In this document: positions 43,487 through 52,608 of the stretch, piece by piece
Numbering within the stretch: the first letter of the stretch is position 1
Layout: each line of letters begins with the position of its first letter
Assembly (NCBI RefSeq): GCF_900141815.1
Contig: NZ_FQYR01000007.1
Location: 1 to 64,000, forward strand
Length of the DNA: 64,000 nucleotides
Reading direction: 5' to 3'
Origin: Rubritalea squalenifaciens DSM 18772
Lineage (GTDB): Bacteria > Verrucomicrobiota > Verrucomicrobiia > Verrucomicrobiales > Akkermansiaceae
The notes under the pieces: model-generated
Database searches by the model: none
What the model saw: only the letters and a program-made list of their open reading frames with translations
Told to the model about the DNA's origin: nothing
Made by a program: the position numbers and the translations under genes

Positions 43487-44284
43487 CTACCAACGGCTTT
43501 CTTGCACGATCACCAGGTCACCAGCTCTCAAGTAAAACATCTTGGCAGAGCCTCGCTCGATGTCTTTCAAGCTGACTGTGTACTGCTTCTTGTCGCGACG
43601 CACAATCACCTCTTTGGTATTCGCAATACGTGTAAACCCACCAGCTTGGGCAATGGCGGTCACAATATCCAGACTACCTACTTTGGGGAATTCGATGATA
43701 CCCGGGCGGTTGACGTTACCAGAAACTGTCACGGTGGATCGATTCAGCGTACTACGACCGACAGTCACACTGTCCCCGTGCTTGAGTACTACGCTACCGG
43801 ATCCATCCAAGCTGAGTGTACGGACATTACCGTCCTTAGAGCGCACCACAATACTGCTGGTATTGGCAGATTCTGCGACTCCTCCGGCCTGAGCGATCGC
43901 TCCTCGCAAGTCAAGAGCACCCTCCTCAGGCATGTTAATGGTTCCTGGACGACGTACATCACCACCGACAATCACCCACTTTTCAGCATAAGCGAGAACC
44001 GCGATATTTACCTGAGCATTGACCAGATAGTCTTTCTCGTAAAGATCCCTGACTTTTTGCTCAGCATCTTTTACCGAGAGACCAACCAGCTGAACATTTC
44101 CAATCAGCGGGAAAGAAACGGCACCGGATTTTCCGATCTGAGCTTGAGTCGCCAGCTCGTCTTCCTGGAAGACCGTCATACGGACAGTGTCATCCTTTTT
44201 AAGCACATATTCCCCCTCTGCATAAGCAGATGGGAAGAGATTCAACAAAAAGAGCAAGGCACTGAGGGCTAGCAAGGTCTTCAT
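43487..44284 (-). CDS. Polysaccharide export protein (Wza-like, SLBB domains)
   Basis: A 265-residue periplasmic or outer-membrane protein with a signal peptide (1-22, through PSAYA). The poly-export domain spans about 24-100 (YVLKKDDTVRMTVFQEDEL, GAVSFPLIGNVQLVGLSVKD). Two SLBB domains follow at about 105-165 and 185-245 (WVIVGGDVRRPGTINMPEEG and VTVSGNVNRPGIIEFPKVGS, each with AIAQAGG). It would form the export channel with the Wzc kinases. It lacks the lipobox cysteine of Escherichia coli Wza and the C-terminal amphipathic helix is not evident, so the outer-membrane pore may be provided by another protein such as the barrel encoded upstream. Confidence 0.92.
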   Translation of the reverse strand: MKTLLALSALLFLLNLFPSAYAEGEYVLKKDDTVRMTVFQEDELATQAQIGKSGAVSFPLIGNVQLVGLSVKDAEQKVRDLYEKDYLVNAQVNIAVLAYAEKWVIVGGDVRRPGTINMPEEGALDLRGAIAQAGGVAESANTSSIVVRSKDGNVRTLSLDGSGSVVLKHGDSVTVGRSTLNRSTVTVSGNVNRPGIIEFPKVGSLDIVTAIAQAGGFTRIANTKEVIVRRDKKQYTVSLKDIERGSAKMFYLRAGDLVIVQESRW

Positions 44285-44317
44285 GGCAGCAATTGAGGAG
44301 ATTTAGAGGTGAGGATG

Positions 44318-44346
44318 AAAAAGGCGGTGGGTTTGACCCCACCACC
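44318..44346 (-). terminator. Terminator after the small secreted protein gene
   Basis: On the minus strand GGTGGTGGG and CCCACCGCC pair over 9 bp (one wobble) around a 6-base loop, followed by five T. It lies 80 bp after the stop of the 179-residue protein gene and 33 bp before the export gene start, so the small gene can be made in excess of the rest. Confidence 0.82.
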
Positions 44347-44426
44347 TCGTGTAAAATTTGGGATACTGTCAGATTGTAAGGCAATCTCGCCATTAATCAA
44401 ATGACAGCTCCGAAATGATCAAATGA

Positions 44427-44966
44427 TTAGTCGTTGCCGTCGGTCTGGTTTGGACCGAGAACGTTACTTGGGTTCACGCCGGTATTCCCGTTCGGACCAT
44501 TGTTCTTCTTACCACCAGTGGCAGTAGCTGGACCAGGAATCACATTCACCTTATCAAGTGCTGTAATCACACTCATGGCACCGTTCAGAGTTTCGTAACC
44601 GGAAACATCAAGAACTGCTACCTCAACAGCTGAATCTACGGTGTAGTGAGTGACTGCCACTTTGCCATTGTCCTTCACCTTGGTGACGCGAACTTCACAA
44701 CCTTTGGTGAGCTTGACCTTGGTAGCTCCTTCTGGAATGAATCCTGAGTTACCTGGGAGAATCTTGTATTCCTGACCGCCGACAGTGTACTTCACAGTAC
44801 CTGAACCTTCTGGAACAGTCACAGTAAGTCCGCTCTTCTGTGCAGTTTGAGTTGCACCCTGAGTCTCTTTCACAGCTTGCTGGGCGGACACATTGGCCAC
44901 CATCGCACCAGTGAGGAGGAGAGCTGTAGTGACACCACCAAAGGCGAATTTTTGAGAAATTTTCAT
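44427..44966 (-). CDS. Small secreted protein of unknown function in the glycan locus
   Basis: A 179-residue protein with a signal peptide (1-28, ending VANVSA). The mature part has a beta-rich region (GTVKYTVGGQEYKILPGNSG, TKVKLTKGCEVRVTKVKDNG, KVAVTHYTVDSAVEVAVLDV) that resembles a FecR-like or cupin-like fold, but I cannot name the family. The C terminus is a low-complexity Gly/Asn/Pro tail ending QTDGND. There is no PEP-CTERM anchor. It lies between the outer-membrane barrel and the export gene and has its own terminator, which suggests high expression. A matrix or periplasmic accessory role is inference. Confidence 0.7.
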   Translation of the reverse strand: MKISQKFAFGGVTTALLLTGAMVANVSAQQAVKETQGATQTAQKSGLTVTVPEGSGTVKYTVGGQEYKILPGNSGFIPEGATKVKLTKGCEVRVTKVKDNGKVAVTHYTVDSAVEVAVLDVSGYETLNGAMSVITALDKVNVIPGPATATGGKKNNGPNGNTGVNPSNVLGPNQTDGND

Positions 44967-45037
44967 AATCTAGTTATTTCGAGGTTTCTGAGAGTAAATG
45001 AATCTCTTAGAGCTTTGTCCAGAGTAATTTATCCCGA

Positions 45038-46249
45038 TTAAAATTCGTAGGTTGCATTCACCAAGAACTGGAAGTTCTCGTAGTCGTAGATGGATGAATC
45101 AGCCCCATTCTCGCGGTAGAGAGCGGAAGCCCCAAAAGTCCAGTCTTCATTGAAGCGGTAGTCACCACCCACACGAATGTAGTAGTAGTCAGCATCTCTA
45201 TCCTCGGAAGTACCACCGGACTGAGTCGCGTAATAATCAGTCACCTCAAAGGCTGCGAGGCCGAAGAAGTTAAGCTTTTCAGAGTATTGGTAATCGGTAC
45301 GGAAGTTGATACCTGTGGTCTCGAAACCTTCCAGACCGGAGCTGTAAGAAGGCTGGGAGTTGCGGTAGATAGCACCAGAGAAGCGAGTCTTAGCTGTGTA
45401 CTGGTGAGTAGCACCTACTTCGTAGACGAAAGCATTGCGGTCGTCACCGTTATCACCATTGAACTCACGGTTTTCCCAACCGAAGAAACCAGTCAAGAGA
45501 GTCTTACCAGTAGCCTGATACTCGAACTTGGCACCAGCACCGTAAGCTTCGTGGTCCACACCACCGACAACGTCGATGTTCTCGTAGGAAACGTAAGGAC
45601 CGACATTAATCTTACCAGTCACCTGATAAACTCCACCTAGGCGAAGGAAGTACTTGGTACGGTCGAAAATGTTGGATGCGTCAAACTCATTGACGTCGTA
45701 GACGAAGTTGGCATCAAGACGAGTCTTTCCGCTGAGAGAGTGGCTCACGTTGGACTTGAGACCGTAGTTGGTGGAATCGATGTAACCAGAGACGTAACGG
45801 TTACTACCAGAAGCCAGTGAGTAGTATGCGTGAGCGTCGAAGCTTGTCTTCGGAAGACGCTTGGCGTACTTGGCATTCACATCGTGATCAAGACTATCGA
45901 GATCGCTGTTATCGAAGTAGAAACGAGCAGCTGGAGTGTAGTCGAAGGACCACTGGTTGGTGGCGTCTTCGGAGTTTGCGATGGAGAGAGTTGGAGCCAA
46001 GGAAGCGATCAAGTCACTCTCCTCATCTTCCTCCTGAAGGAAAATGTTATCATCGTAACGCAGGCTACCAGAGATAGTAGCGCTTACCCAATCACGCCAA
46101 TCAGAGGAGGATTGCTGCTCCATCACTACTGGTGTTACTGGCTCCTCATCGGAGAATCCACCAGCTACACAGAGTGGGCTGGTCATGGCGGCAGCCATCA
46201 ACAGTAGTGCTGTGCGGCCTTGTGTTGTGATCATAGGATTTTTAGTCAT
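45038..46249 (-). CDS. Outer-membrane beta-barrel protein (putative exopolysaccharide porin)
   Basis: A 403-residue protein with a signal peptide (about 1-30, through SPLCVAG). The remainder is alternating beta-strands with aromatic girdles (SLRYDDNIFLQEEDEESDLI, WSFDYTPAARFYFDNSD, VSYENIDVVGG) and a C-terminal strand ending in Phe (FLVNATYEF), the outer-membrane assembly signal. It resembles the barrel proteins of exopolysaccharide operons (BBP2/EpsL-like). It could supply the outer-membrane exit pore for the polymer. Located between the ligase-like gene and the small secreted protein. Confidence 0.85.
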   Translation of the reverse strand: MTKNPMITTQGRTALLLMAAAMTSPLCVAGGFSDEEPVTPVVMEQQSSSDWRDWVSATISGSLRYDDNIFLQEEDEESDLIASLAPTLSIANSEDATNQWSFDYTPAARFYFDNSDLDSLDHDVNAKYAKRLPKTSFDAHAYYSLASGSNRYVSGYIDSTNYGLKSNVSHSLSGKTRLDANFVYDVNEFDASNIFDRTKYFLRLGGVYQVTGKINVGPYVSYENIDVVGGVDHEAYGAGAKFEYQATGKTLLTGFFGWENREFNGDNGDDRNAFVYEVGATHQYTAKTRFSGAIYRNSQPSYSSGLEGFETTGINFRTDYQYSEKLNFFGLAAFEVTDYYATQSGGTSEDRDADYYYIRVGGDYRFNEDWTFGASALYRENGADSSIYDYENFQFLVNATYEF

Positions 46250-46522
46250 AAATAATCGTTTGATGTGTTAGTACGGCATAAGTCAGCAAGCTAGAGGGCT
46301 AGCGTCAAGCACGATCTTTAAGATGAACGAAATGTCATGCCTAGATAGCTCGGTGATTTCTTGAGCCTCCAGACCAACATATAAATTGATAGACAGCACC
46401 AGATGAGGAACTTACCCTTCACCTGCGAAACTCGCAGCCAAAACATGATACTAATTTAGCGCTTCGAGCCAACCTACCCTGACGAGAAATCACGACAAAG
46501 AACGGAAGAAGTTCACCCCAAG

Positions 46523-47992
46523 TTAAGCAGGAACAACTTCTTCTTCCTGCTCAGCCTTAGGCTTTTTAGAAGAACGCCGACCATATCCAACACCACCCCA
46601 GGCCACACCAAGCAGAGCCGCCAGAGTGATCGCTATGGATTCGATCTGATAAGGAAAATCAACACAGGCGTGAATCAAACTCACTAGGATCGCGATGAAC
46701 ATCCCCCGCTGCATCACGCGCCCTCGGCGACTTAGCCCCCCTTTTTCCGCTGCATAGGAATGACTGAGCAAGATCAAGCAAGCCCCAGCAATGAGAACTA
46801 CGAAGAGAGCAAAACCTACCGAGCCCCACTCCACCAGAGTCTGGAAGTGGTCGTTATGAGCGTAGACGACAATGCCTTTCAGCTCCGCATTGTGACTGTA
46901 ATAAGGAAACAAGGGATGGAAAGAGCCCGGCCCAAAGCCAAGCACGCTCCAGTCTGGATCTTTCATCATCTTGATTTGCACCGTATTGATCGCTGAGCGG
47001 GCATCCAGAGTCGTGTACTCCTTATCCATGGCGTCTTGCCATCGAACCACCGTGGTCTCGGCCCAACTCAGGCCAGAAAGAATCAAGATAAGCGCTACAG
47101 CGCCAAATAGGAGATTTCTCTCCAATGGACTGCCACTCGGTAAGAGTGAGGCTGATTGCTTCAGGACATCCCACAAAGCCCGCCAATTCATCACGCCCCA
47201 GAGGATCAAAGTGACCCCGGTCATGACCATACCCGCTTTAGAACCTGCCCCCATGACGCCATTGAATAGAACCACCACTCCAACTAGATAGAGCATGGCG
47301 AAGCCCAATCCACGACGATCTCTTAGCACTCCGCATAACGCACGCAGGAAGAGAGACAAACCCAAAGCCAGGGCGATATTCATATACACCGTGGCAATCG
47401 CTGGACTGCGGAAGGTGGCGAAAAAGAGATTATACTGTGAACCTTTTTCAGCAGACATCCAGTAGGCCGCCTCAGCATTCGTCCAACGCATGGCTAGGCC
47501 CAAGACCGCTACCAAGGCCCCAGTGACAAAGATCGTCTGGCAGATCCAGATGCCTACCGCTGGTTTACGAGACACCCAGCGCGCTACCCCCCAGATGAGT
47601 AACAAAGCCGGACAAATATAGGTCAGACGATCCCAGGCCTCATTCTTTGCGGCAGCTCCTGGCATATCAGGAAAGGGCACATTTTCTACAGGCAGCATAC
47701 TCCAGGGAACCCCACCACTCACCTCCGTGGACTGCTGGACAAAATCCCAACGCGCATTCCACCACATCCAGATACCTTGGGCAGCGAGCGCCACCAGACT
47801 GAGAGCCAAAACCACCATACCCAGCCGGCCACGCTTCAAGCGCGCCCCCGTGGGAACAATCGTCAGCATGACTCCAGCTAGTAATGAGATGTAGATCAAC
47901 GGCCAGCGGTACTCACCGTAATAAGACCCCATATAGAGAGGCCCAATAACCAAGCTAAGTAACAAGAGTCCGATGGTGATTATCCGTAACAC
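46523..47992 (-). CDS. O-antigen ligase/polymerase family membrane protein
   Basis: A 489-residue protein with about 12 membrane helices, read from a GTG at 47992 because no ATG precedes the first helix (LRIITIGLLLLSLVIGPLYM). The large periplasmic loop contains VLGFGPGSFHPLFPYYSHNA and VVYAHNDHFQTLVEWGSVGF, the signature of the Wzy_C/O-antigen ligase superfamily. It may polymerise the chain or attach it to another carrier. A separate Wzy-like protein lies at 33.1-34.5 kb, so the locus has two such enzymes. It is the most upstream gene of the glycan locus. Confidence 0.88.
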   Translation of the reverse strand: MLRIITIGLLLLSLVIGPLYMGSYYGEYRWPLIYISLLAGVMLTIVPTGARLKRGRLGMVVLALSLVALAAQGIWMWWNARWDFVQQSTEVSGGVPWSMLPVENVPFPDMPGAAAKNEAWDRLTYICPALLLIWGVARWVSRKPAVGIWICQTIFVTGALVAVLGLAMRWTNAEAAYWMSAEKGSQYNLFFATFRSPAIATVYMNIALALGLSLFLRALCGVLRDRRGLGFAMLYLVGVVVLFNGVMGAGSKAGMVMTGVTLILWGVMNWRALWDVLKQSASLLPSGSPLERNLLFGAVALILILSGLSWAETTVVRWQDAMDKEYTTLDARSAINTVQIKMMKDPDWSVLGFGPGSFHPLFPYYSHNAELKGIVVYAHNDHFQTLVEWGSVGFALFVVLIAGACLILLSHSYAAEKGGLSRRGRVMQRGMFIAILVSLIHACVDFPYQIESIAITLAALLGVAWGGVGYGRRSSKKPKAEQEEEVVPA

Positions 47993-48066
47993 GCGTGCAC
48001 CATGTCAGGCCGATCCAAAGTTTCAAGCTAGCGCTTGAGGAATTTAACCATGGCTAAGTAGTAGTC

Positions 48067-49272
48067 TCACTTCCCCCAATTTGCCCTCACCTCAGGAATC
48101 AAAAGGCAGGAGGATAGCAGCATCAATGATCCTCCGATGATCCCCAGTGCAGTCGGCCCCAGAATCAAGGCAATTTGGAAAGCAGCAAAGGCTGAAATCA
48201 CCCCACGAATCCCGGTAAAACAGGTATGCACACTCATGTACTCCCCTACCCGGTCCGCTGGCGCAAACTTGGTCACCCAGAGACTCCAGAGCACATTTCC
48301 GCCAGCTTTGCCCATTCCGTGTAAAGCCATGCCAATGCAGAGCCCCAGATAGCCCGGCGAGAGATAGTAAACGAGCACACCTGCGATGAAGAATAGATTC
48401 ACAATGACCCGCAAACGATAAAATTCCACCCGGTCGTATATCACCCCCCAGACAATGACAGAGAGAATGAAGGCCAGCATAGGAACCGTGGTCGTCACCA
48501 TACTCACCTTCTCCGCGCCAAAACCAAAGCCATAGAGTGGATTGGTGATGTATTCCACGAAGAGGGCCATGCAGATCAAGTTGCCAAGCCCAAGCAACAT
48601 CCAGGTCAGGATCAACTTCCGGAATGGCGCGTCATCGCGCAAATGCTCGAAAGCAGAGAGTAGCGACAATTTACCGGTTTTCCTTAAATACACCCGGTCC
48701 ATACAAAGTGTGAAGACCGCCTTTAAGAGACTACAGCCCGCAAACACCCAGAACAGCCCGCTATAATCAACCCCCTGAGCTACCAGCCAGCGACCACCAT
48801 AAAACCCGAACAAGGCAGCCGCTCCCGCCCGCACAAAACCCACGCTTGAGAATAATTTGCCGCGTATCTTATCCGGGTACAACTGCCGGTAGATCTGAGA
48901 CTGCAAAGGCGAAGCCAAGGTGTGGGTCAAAGCTGCCAAGACGATGCCAAAGACATAGATGCCGGCCTGGTGCGGAAATAGAGCCGCAGCGGCAAAACTC
49001 GCCGCACTCACGCCCCAACCAAGTGCCGACGCCACATTCACTGACATCCCCATGCGCCGCACCATGGCCACACTAAACAGACTGATCAGCAGCCCCAAGG
49101 CAGGACCACCAATGATCGCACTCTTCGAGAGGGTGCCAACTTCAAGAATACCCACCGCCACAAACATGGCGAAGGTAGAGCCGACCGTCTCCACAATCCC
49201 CATCGGAACCGCCCGGAGCAGATCCAAACCAAAGGTCTTTTGCCAGACTTTCTTTTCTACGACTTCCGTCAC
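48067..49272 (-). CDS. Major facilitator superfamily transporter
   Basis: A 401-residue protein with about 12 membrane helices, starting at a GTG that overlaps the heme A synthase stop in a GTGA junction. MFS features include ALGLLISLFSVAMVRRMGMS between helices 2 and 3, YRQLYPDKIRGKLFSSVGFV and a PADRVGEYMSVHTCFTGIRG segment in the second half. The substrate is unknown; the family pattern resembles bacterial MFS proteins without characterised function. Coupling to the heme A synthase gene may be only operon economy. Confidence 0.87.
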   Translation of the reverse strand: MTEVVEKKVWQKTFGLDLLRAVPMGIVETVGSTFAMFVAVGILEVGTLSKSAIIGGPALGLLISLFSVAMVRRMGMSVNVASALGWGVSAASFAAAALFPHQAGIYVFGIVLAALTHTLASPLQSQIYRQLYPDKIRGKLFSSVGFVRAGAAALFGFYGGRWLVAQGVDYSGLFWVFAGCSLLKAVFTLCMDRVYLRKTGKLSLLSAFEHLRDDAPFRKLILTWMLLGLGNLICMALFVEYITNPLYGFGFGAEKVSMVTTTVPMLAFILSVIVWGVIYDRVEFYRLRVIVNLFFIAGVLVYYLSPGYLGLCIGMALHGMGKAGGNVLWSLWVTKFAPADRVGEYMSVHTCFTGIRGVISAFAAFQIALILGPTALGIIGGSLMLLSSCLLIPEVRANWGK

Positions 49273-50270
49273 GCAGTCTTCTCTCTATTAAATGCCCCAA
49301 GCAGCCAGTGGAAAAAGACGCAGGCCAAGATGGAACTCAAGCCAATGTGCAATACCTGTACCACCGCCAAAATGCCAACCTGTGAAAGCACCAGCCCGAG
49401 AACCATTTGCGCCAGCACAATCCCCAAGATGACATGCTCATGCCACCCGCGACCACCTTCACGCTTTTGCCCACTCAAGACATAGAAAGCGATGGCGGAG
49501 AGCAAGACTACCCAGGAGAAACTACGATGCACGAGGTACATCCAGGTATGCTCCAGCTCAGCCACCCACTCGATCCGTGGGGCATTGCCATGACTCTTCT
49601 TCAGAGCATCCGTCACCTCACGCACCTGACTCCCCATCACCCCTTCAAGAAGGATAAAGAGAAAGGCCGTCACTGCCACCCAGCGAAGAGTATTCCCTGA
49701 AGAAGAGTACTTGATAGCCCACTTCTTTTCAGCTGCAGCCCAGACCACAAAGGTCTGCACACACATCAGAAGAATGGCCAGCGCCATATGCGTAGTGATT
49801 GTTCCCGGCCTTAGACCCGAGTAGACGATCTTAGCTCCCATCCAAGCGTTGATTCCCACAAGTAGGACAGCCAGAAAAGCCCCTATCGTCACCGCCGGCC
49901 TCTTCTTGAGCCACCAGAGGGACATGATAAATGTGAGCATGGTAAAAATACCAATAGGTAAAGAGAATAGACGATTGATGAACTCCGTCCAGGTGTGCAC
50001 CGCATTAAACTCTGCCACGATGGATTCCTCGGTGATCGCATCCGGATCTCTTCCGTGCTTCTCCGCCTTCTCTTTGAATTTATCAATATCTAGCAGGCTC
50101 GTATCCAGCTCCTCCACACTCATAGGTGGAATGTATTGCCCGTAGCATTTCGGCCAATCTGGACAGCCCATTCCAGCACCAGACACACGTACGATGGCGC
50201 CGACAAATATCAGCATTACCACAAAAACCAGCGCTGCCAGCGCCACCTTTTGAAACCCGCTCATCCTCAT
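49269..50270 (-). CDS. Heme A synthase (COX15/CtaA family)
   Basis: A 333-residue protein read from the ATG at 50270, preceded by a GGGAGC ribosome-site candidate; longer in-frame starts exist. Eight membrane helices are visible. The signature GAGMGCPDWPKCYGQ follows the first helix. Heme-ligand histidines sit in FNAVHTWTEFINRLFSLPI, TTHMALAILLMCVQ, EHTWMYLVHRSFSWVVLL and VLHIGLSSILA. The enzyme oxidises heme O to heme A for aa3-type cytochrome oxidase in the inner membrane, so the organism respires oxygen. Overlaps the MFS gene by 4 bp. Confidence 0.92.
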   Translation of the reverse strand: MRMSGFQKVALAALVFVVMLIFVGAIVRVSGAGMGCPDWPKCYGQYIPPMSVEELDTSLLDIDKFKEKAEKHGRDPDAITEESIVAEFNAVHTWTEFINRLFSLPIGIFTMLTFIMSLWWLKKRPAVTIGAFLAVLLVGINAWMGAKIVYSGLRPGTITTHMALAILLMCVQTFVVWAAAEKKWAIKYSSSGNTLRWVAVTAFLFILLEGVMGSQVREVTDALKKSHGNAPRIEWVAELEHTWMYLVHRSFSWVVLLSAIAFYVLSGQKREGGRGWHEHVILGIVLAQMVLGLVLSQVGILAVVQVLHIGLSSILACVFFHWLLGAFNREKTA

Positions 50271-50397
50271 AAAGCTCCCATACCTCAGCTCTCCGACCCG
50301 CACAAGCCCAACACGCCACATTTCTCACCCATAGAATCACTGAAAACCATGAGGAAAAATCACTGACAAATCCTCACCCATCCATGAGAACTGATGC

Positions 50398-51354
50398 ATG
50401 AACATCACTTTCCTCGATTCCTCTACCCTCCATCACAAGAATGATCTCGATCTCTCACCATTGAAGCAGTTCGGAGATCTCACGCTTTATGAGACATCCA
50501 GCATCGAGGAAATTGCCACCAGAATAGCAGATGCGGAGATCGTCATCACCAACAAAGCCGTCCTCAACAAAGAGCTGATCGAGGGAGCCAAAAACCTGAA
50601 GCTCATCCTATCCGCCGCCACGGGCGTGAACCAGATTGATCTCGAAGCCGCTAAAGCCCACGACATCACCGTCTGCAATGTGGCCGGATACTCCACCCCC
50701 TCAGTAGCCCAGCATGCTTTCACCTTTCTACTCAACTTCGCTACGAGCATCCCGAAACTCGATTCCGAGAAGCAGCAATGGCCACAATCGCCCATTTTCA
50801 CTCGTTTGGACTATCCGGCATTCGACCTACAGGGCAAAACACTCGGAATCATTGGCTTGGGAGCCATCGGTAAAGAAGTAGCAAAGATAGCCCAAGCCTT
50901 TGGCATGAATGTCCAAGCTCTGAATAGTTCTGCCTCCAGCGCACCATCAGGAGAAATCCCCCGAGTAAACCTAGAGGCTTTACTAAAAACCTCGGATGTC
51001 ATTTCCCTCCACTGCCCGCTCACTGAAGAAACAAAACACCTCATCAACCGAGAGTCTCTCTCCATGATGAAATCCACCGCCTTCCTCATCAATACGGGTC
51101 GTGGACCACTCATCAATGAACCTGACCTCGCCGAAGCGCTGGACAAGGGCATCATTGCCGGTGCCGGTCTTGATGTGCTCTCCGTAGAACCACCCGCTGA
51201 GGACAACCCTTTGATCCATTCACAGCACCCGAATCTCTTCATCACACCACATACTGCTTGGGCGACAATCGAGGCCCGCCACCGCCTGCTGGACGGCCTC
51301 GTAGAAAACATCAAAAACTACCTCGCAGGATGCCCATCCAATCAGGTAGTATGA
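50398..51354 (+). CDS. D-2-hydroxyacid dehydrogenase (glycerate dehydrogenase-like)
   Basis: A 318-residue NAD-dependent enzyme. The Rossmann motif is LGIIGLGAIGKEVAKIAQAF. Catalytic residues are the Arg in NTGRGPLINEPDLAEALD, the Glu in SVEPPAEDNPL and the His in FITPHTAWATIEARHRL. The pattern VTNKAVLNKELIEGAKNL, with GVNQIDLEAAKAHDITVCNV, is closest to hydroxypyruvate/glycerate dehydrogenases (HprA type). It interconverts D-glycerate and hydroxypyruvate or a related pair. Its stop overlaps the next gene start (ATGA), so they form an operon. Confidence 0.9.
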   Translation: MNITFLDSSTLHHKNDLDLSPLKQFGDLTLYETSSIEEIATRIADAEIVITNKAVLNKELIEGAKNLKLILSAATGVNQIDLEAAKAHDITVCNVAGYSTPSVAQHAFTFLLNFATSIPKLDSEKQQWPQSPIFTRLDYPAFDLQGKTLGIIGLGAIGKEVAKIAQAFGMNVQALNSSASSAPSGEIPRVNLEALLKTSDVISLHCPLTEETKHLINRESLSMMKSTAFLINTGRGPLINEPDLAEALDKGIIAGAGLDVLSVEPPAEDNPLIHSQHPNLFITPHTAWATIEARHRLLDGLVENIKNYLAGCPSNQVV

Positions 51355-51635
51355 CAACAGCTTCAACGCTAACAAACACCATGGAAGATACAGATCTCGT
51401 CGCCTCCCTCATTCCCGCCATCGAACAACAACTCGAATCTCCAGAAACCCCTTTCGTCAAGAAGACCTATGAGCGCCTCATGAAAGACGAGGAAACCGAT
51501 GAAGAGGATGTCCTTTATATGATGGCTATCTGTCTGGCCGATGAGTCCAATCGCATGTTCATCGACAAACGGGATTTCGACATCGCTCGATACAAGGAGC
51601 TGCTCGACGCTCTCCCTGAGATTCCACAAGGATAG
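51351..51635 (+). CDS. Small acidic protein of unknown function
   Basis: A 94-residue protein. The ATG at 51351 overlaps the dehydrogenase stop; an alternative ATG at 51381 (MEDTDLVASLIPAIEQQLES) is possible. The sequence is helical and acidic (PFVKKTYERLMKDEETDEED, VLYMMAICLADESNRMFIDK), with no membrane segment. I do not recognise the family. It lies 18 bp before the DUF1460 gene on the same strand, in an apparent three-gene operon. Confidence 0.7.
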   Translation: MTTASTLTNTMEDTDLVASLIPAIEQQLESPETPFVKKTYERLMKDEETDEEDVLYMMAICLADESNRMFIDKRDFDIARYKELLDALPEIPQG

Positions 51636-51653
51636 AAATCCACACCATTCTCC

Positions 51654-52517
51654 ATGATGCGTATACTGCTCACCCTGCTTTTCCTAATACTTCCGCTTAC
51701 AGCTAGGGAGTTCCTACCACAATCGGTCACCTTCATTGGGAAAAGCAAATTCGAGAGCATTACGCGCAAGGCCATCGATGGCCGATGGAGCCAACTCCCT
51801 ATCGGTGATCGCATGGCTAAAATCGCCATGGAACTGGAAGGGATTCCTTACAAAGCCTACACCCTGGAAATTCACGACAAAATCGAATCCCCCTCCGTCA
51901 ATTTCCAAGGACTCGATTGCTGGACATTCTTTGAAACGGTTCTCGGCATGGCCCGCATGCTGGAAAAAGAAAAACCCAGCTACACCCCCTCCGATCTACT
52001 CGCTCAAATAGAGCACACCCGCTACCGTGACGGAAAGTGCCAAGGCAATTACCTTGATCGTCTCCACTACCTGATTGATTGGTACCGCGACAACGCAAAG
52101 CGCCGCACCATCACGGACATCACCAGAAAATTTCCTACATCCATCGCACAAAACCGATGTGAAGAGATGACTCAGCTCTGGAAACATTATCGCTACCTCA
52201 AGCACAATCCGGACCTCAGAACCGGCATGGCTCAGCACGAGAAGCGACTCACAGCGATGAAAGTGGAGTTCATCCCAAAATCAAAAGTAAAAGCGATCGA
52301 GTCACAGCTTCGTAATGGCGACATCATCGGCATCGTGCGCCACGACAATGGCTCCTACTGCTCGCACGTCGGCATAATCATCAGGGACTCCAACAAGGTA
52401 GCCCGCTTCATGCACGCCTCCACGACTTACAAGAAGGTCGTCGTAGACAAATCTATCTCAGACTATCTTCAGGACTTCAAAAAGCACGCGGGCATTGTCA
52501 TCGCTCGCCCTAAGTAA
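51654..52517 (+). CDS. DUF1460 (N-acetylmuramoyl-L-alanine amidase-like) secreted protein
   Basis: A 287-residue protein with a signal peptide (about 1-18, RILLTLLFLILPLTA). DUF1460 belongs to the NlpC/P60-like papain fold. The presumed nucleophile is the Cys in FQGLDCWTFFETVLGMARML and the His is in SYCSHVGIIIRD; HASTTYKKVVVDKSISDYL near the end is also typical. The family includes proteins thought to cut cell-wall peptides or amides. The substrate here is not known. Last gene of the operon that starts with the dehydrogenase. Confidence 0.87.
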   Translation: MMRILLTLLFLILPLTAREFLPQSVTFIGKSKFESITRKAIDGRWSQLPIGDRMAKIAMELEGIPYKAYTLEIHDKIESPSVNFQGLDCWTFFETVLGMARMLEKEKPSYTPSDLLAQIEHTRYRDGKCQGNYLDRLHYLIDWYRDNAKRRTITDITRKFPTSIAQNRCEEMTQLWKHYRYLKHNPDLRTGMAQHEKRLTAMKVEFIPKSKVKAIESQLRNGDIIGIVRHDNGSYCSHVGIIIRDSNKVARFMHASTTYKKVVVDKSISDYLQDFKKHAGIVIARPK

Positions 52518-52534
52518 TCCCGCTCATCAAAATA

Positions 52535-52589
52535 TTGACTTTAGTTAATATTATCTGCTAGGATGCTCGACACTCTATACCAGAGTGTC
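52535..52589 (+). promoter_or_regulatory. Promoter and operator-like palindrome upstream of the FadL-type gene
   Basis: TTGACT (52535-52540) and TAGGAT (52559-52564) with 18 bp between them resemble a housekeeping promoter. The perfect inverted repeat GACACTCT-ATACC-AGAGTGTC (52569-52589) begins about where transcription would start and ends 19 bp before the ATG. It could be a repressor site or a leader stem. Confidence 0.55.
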
Positions 52590-52608
52590 AATCCAATCCC
52601 CAAATGTC

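Noticed and set aside
43502-44272. 256-codon plus-strand frame opposite the Wza-like export gene
   Set aside because: The other strand encodes clear poly-export and SLBB domains; the plus-strand translation is rich in His and Thr without any family features.
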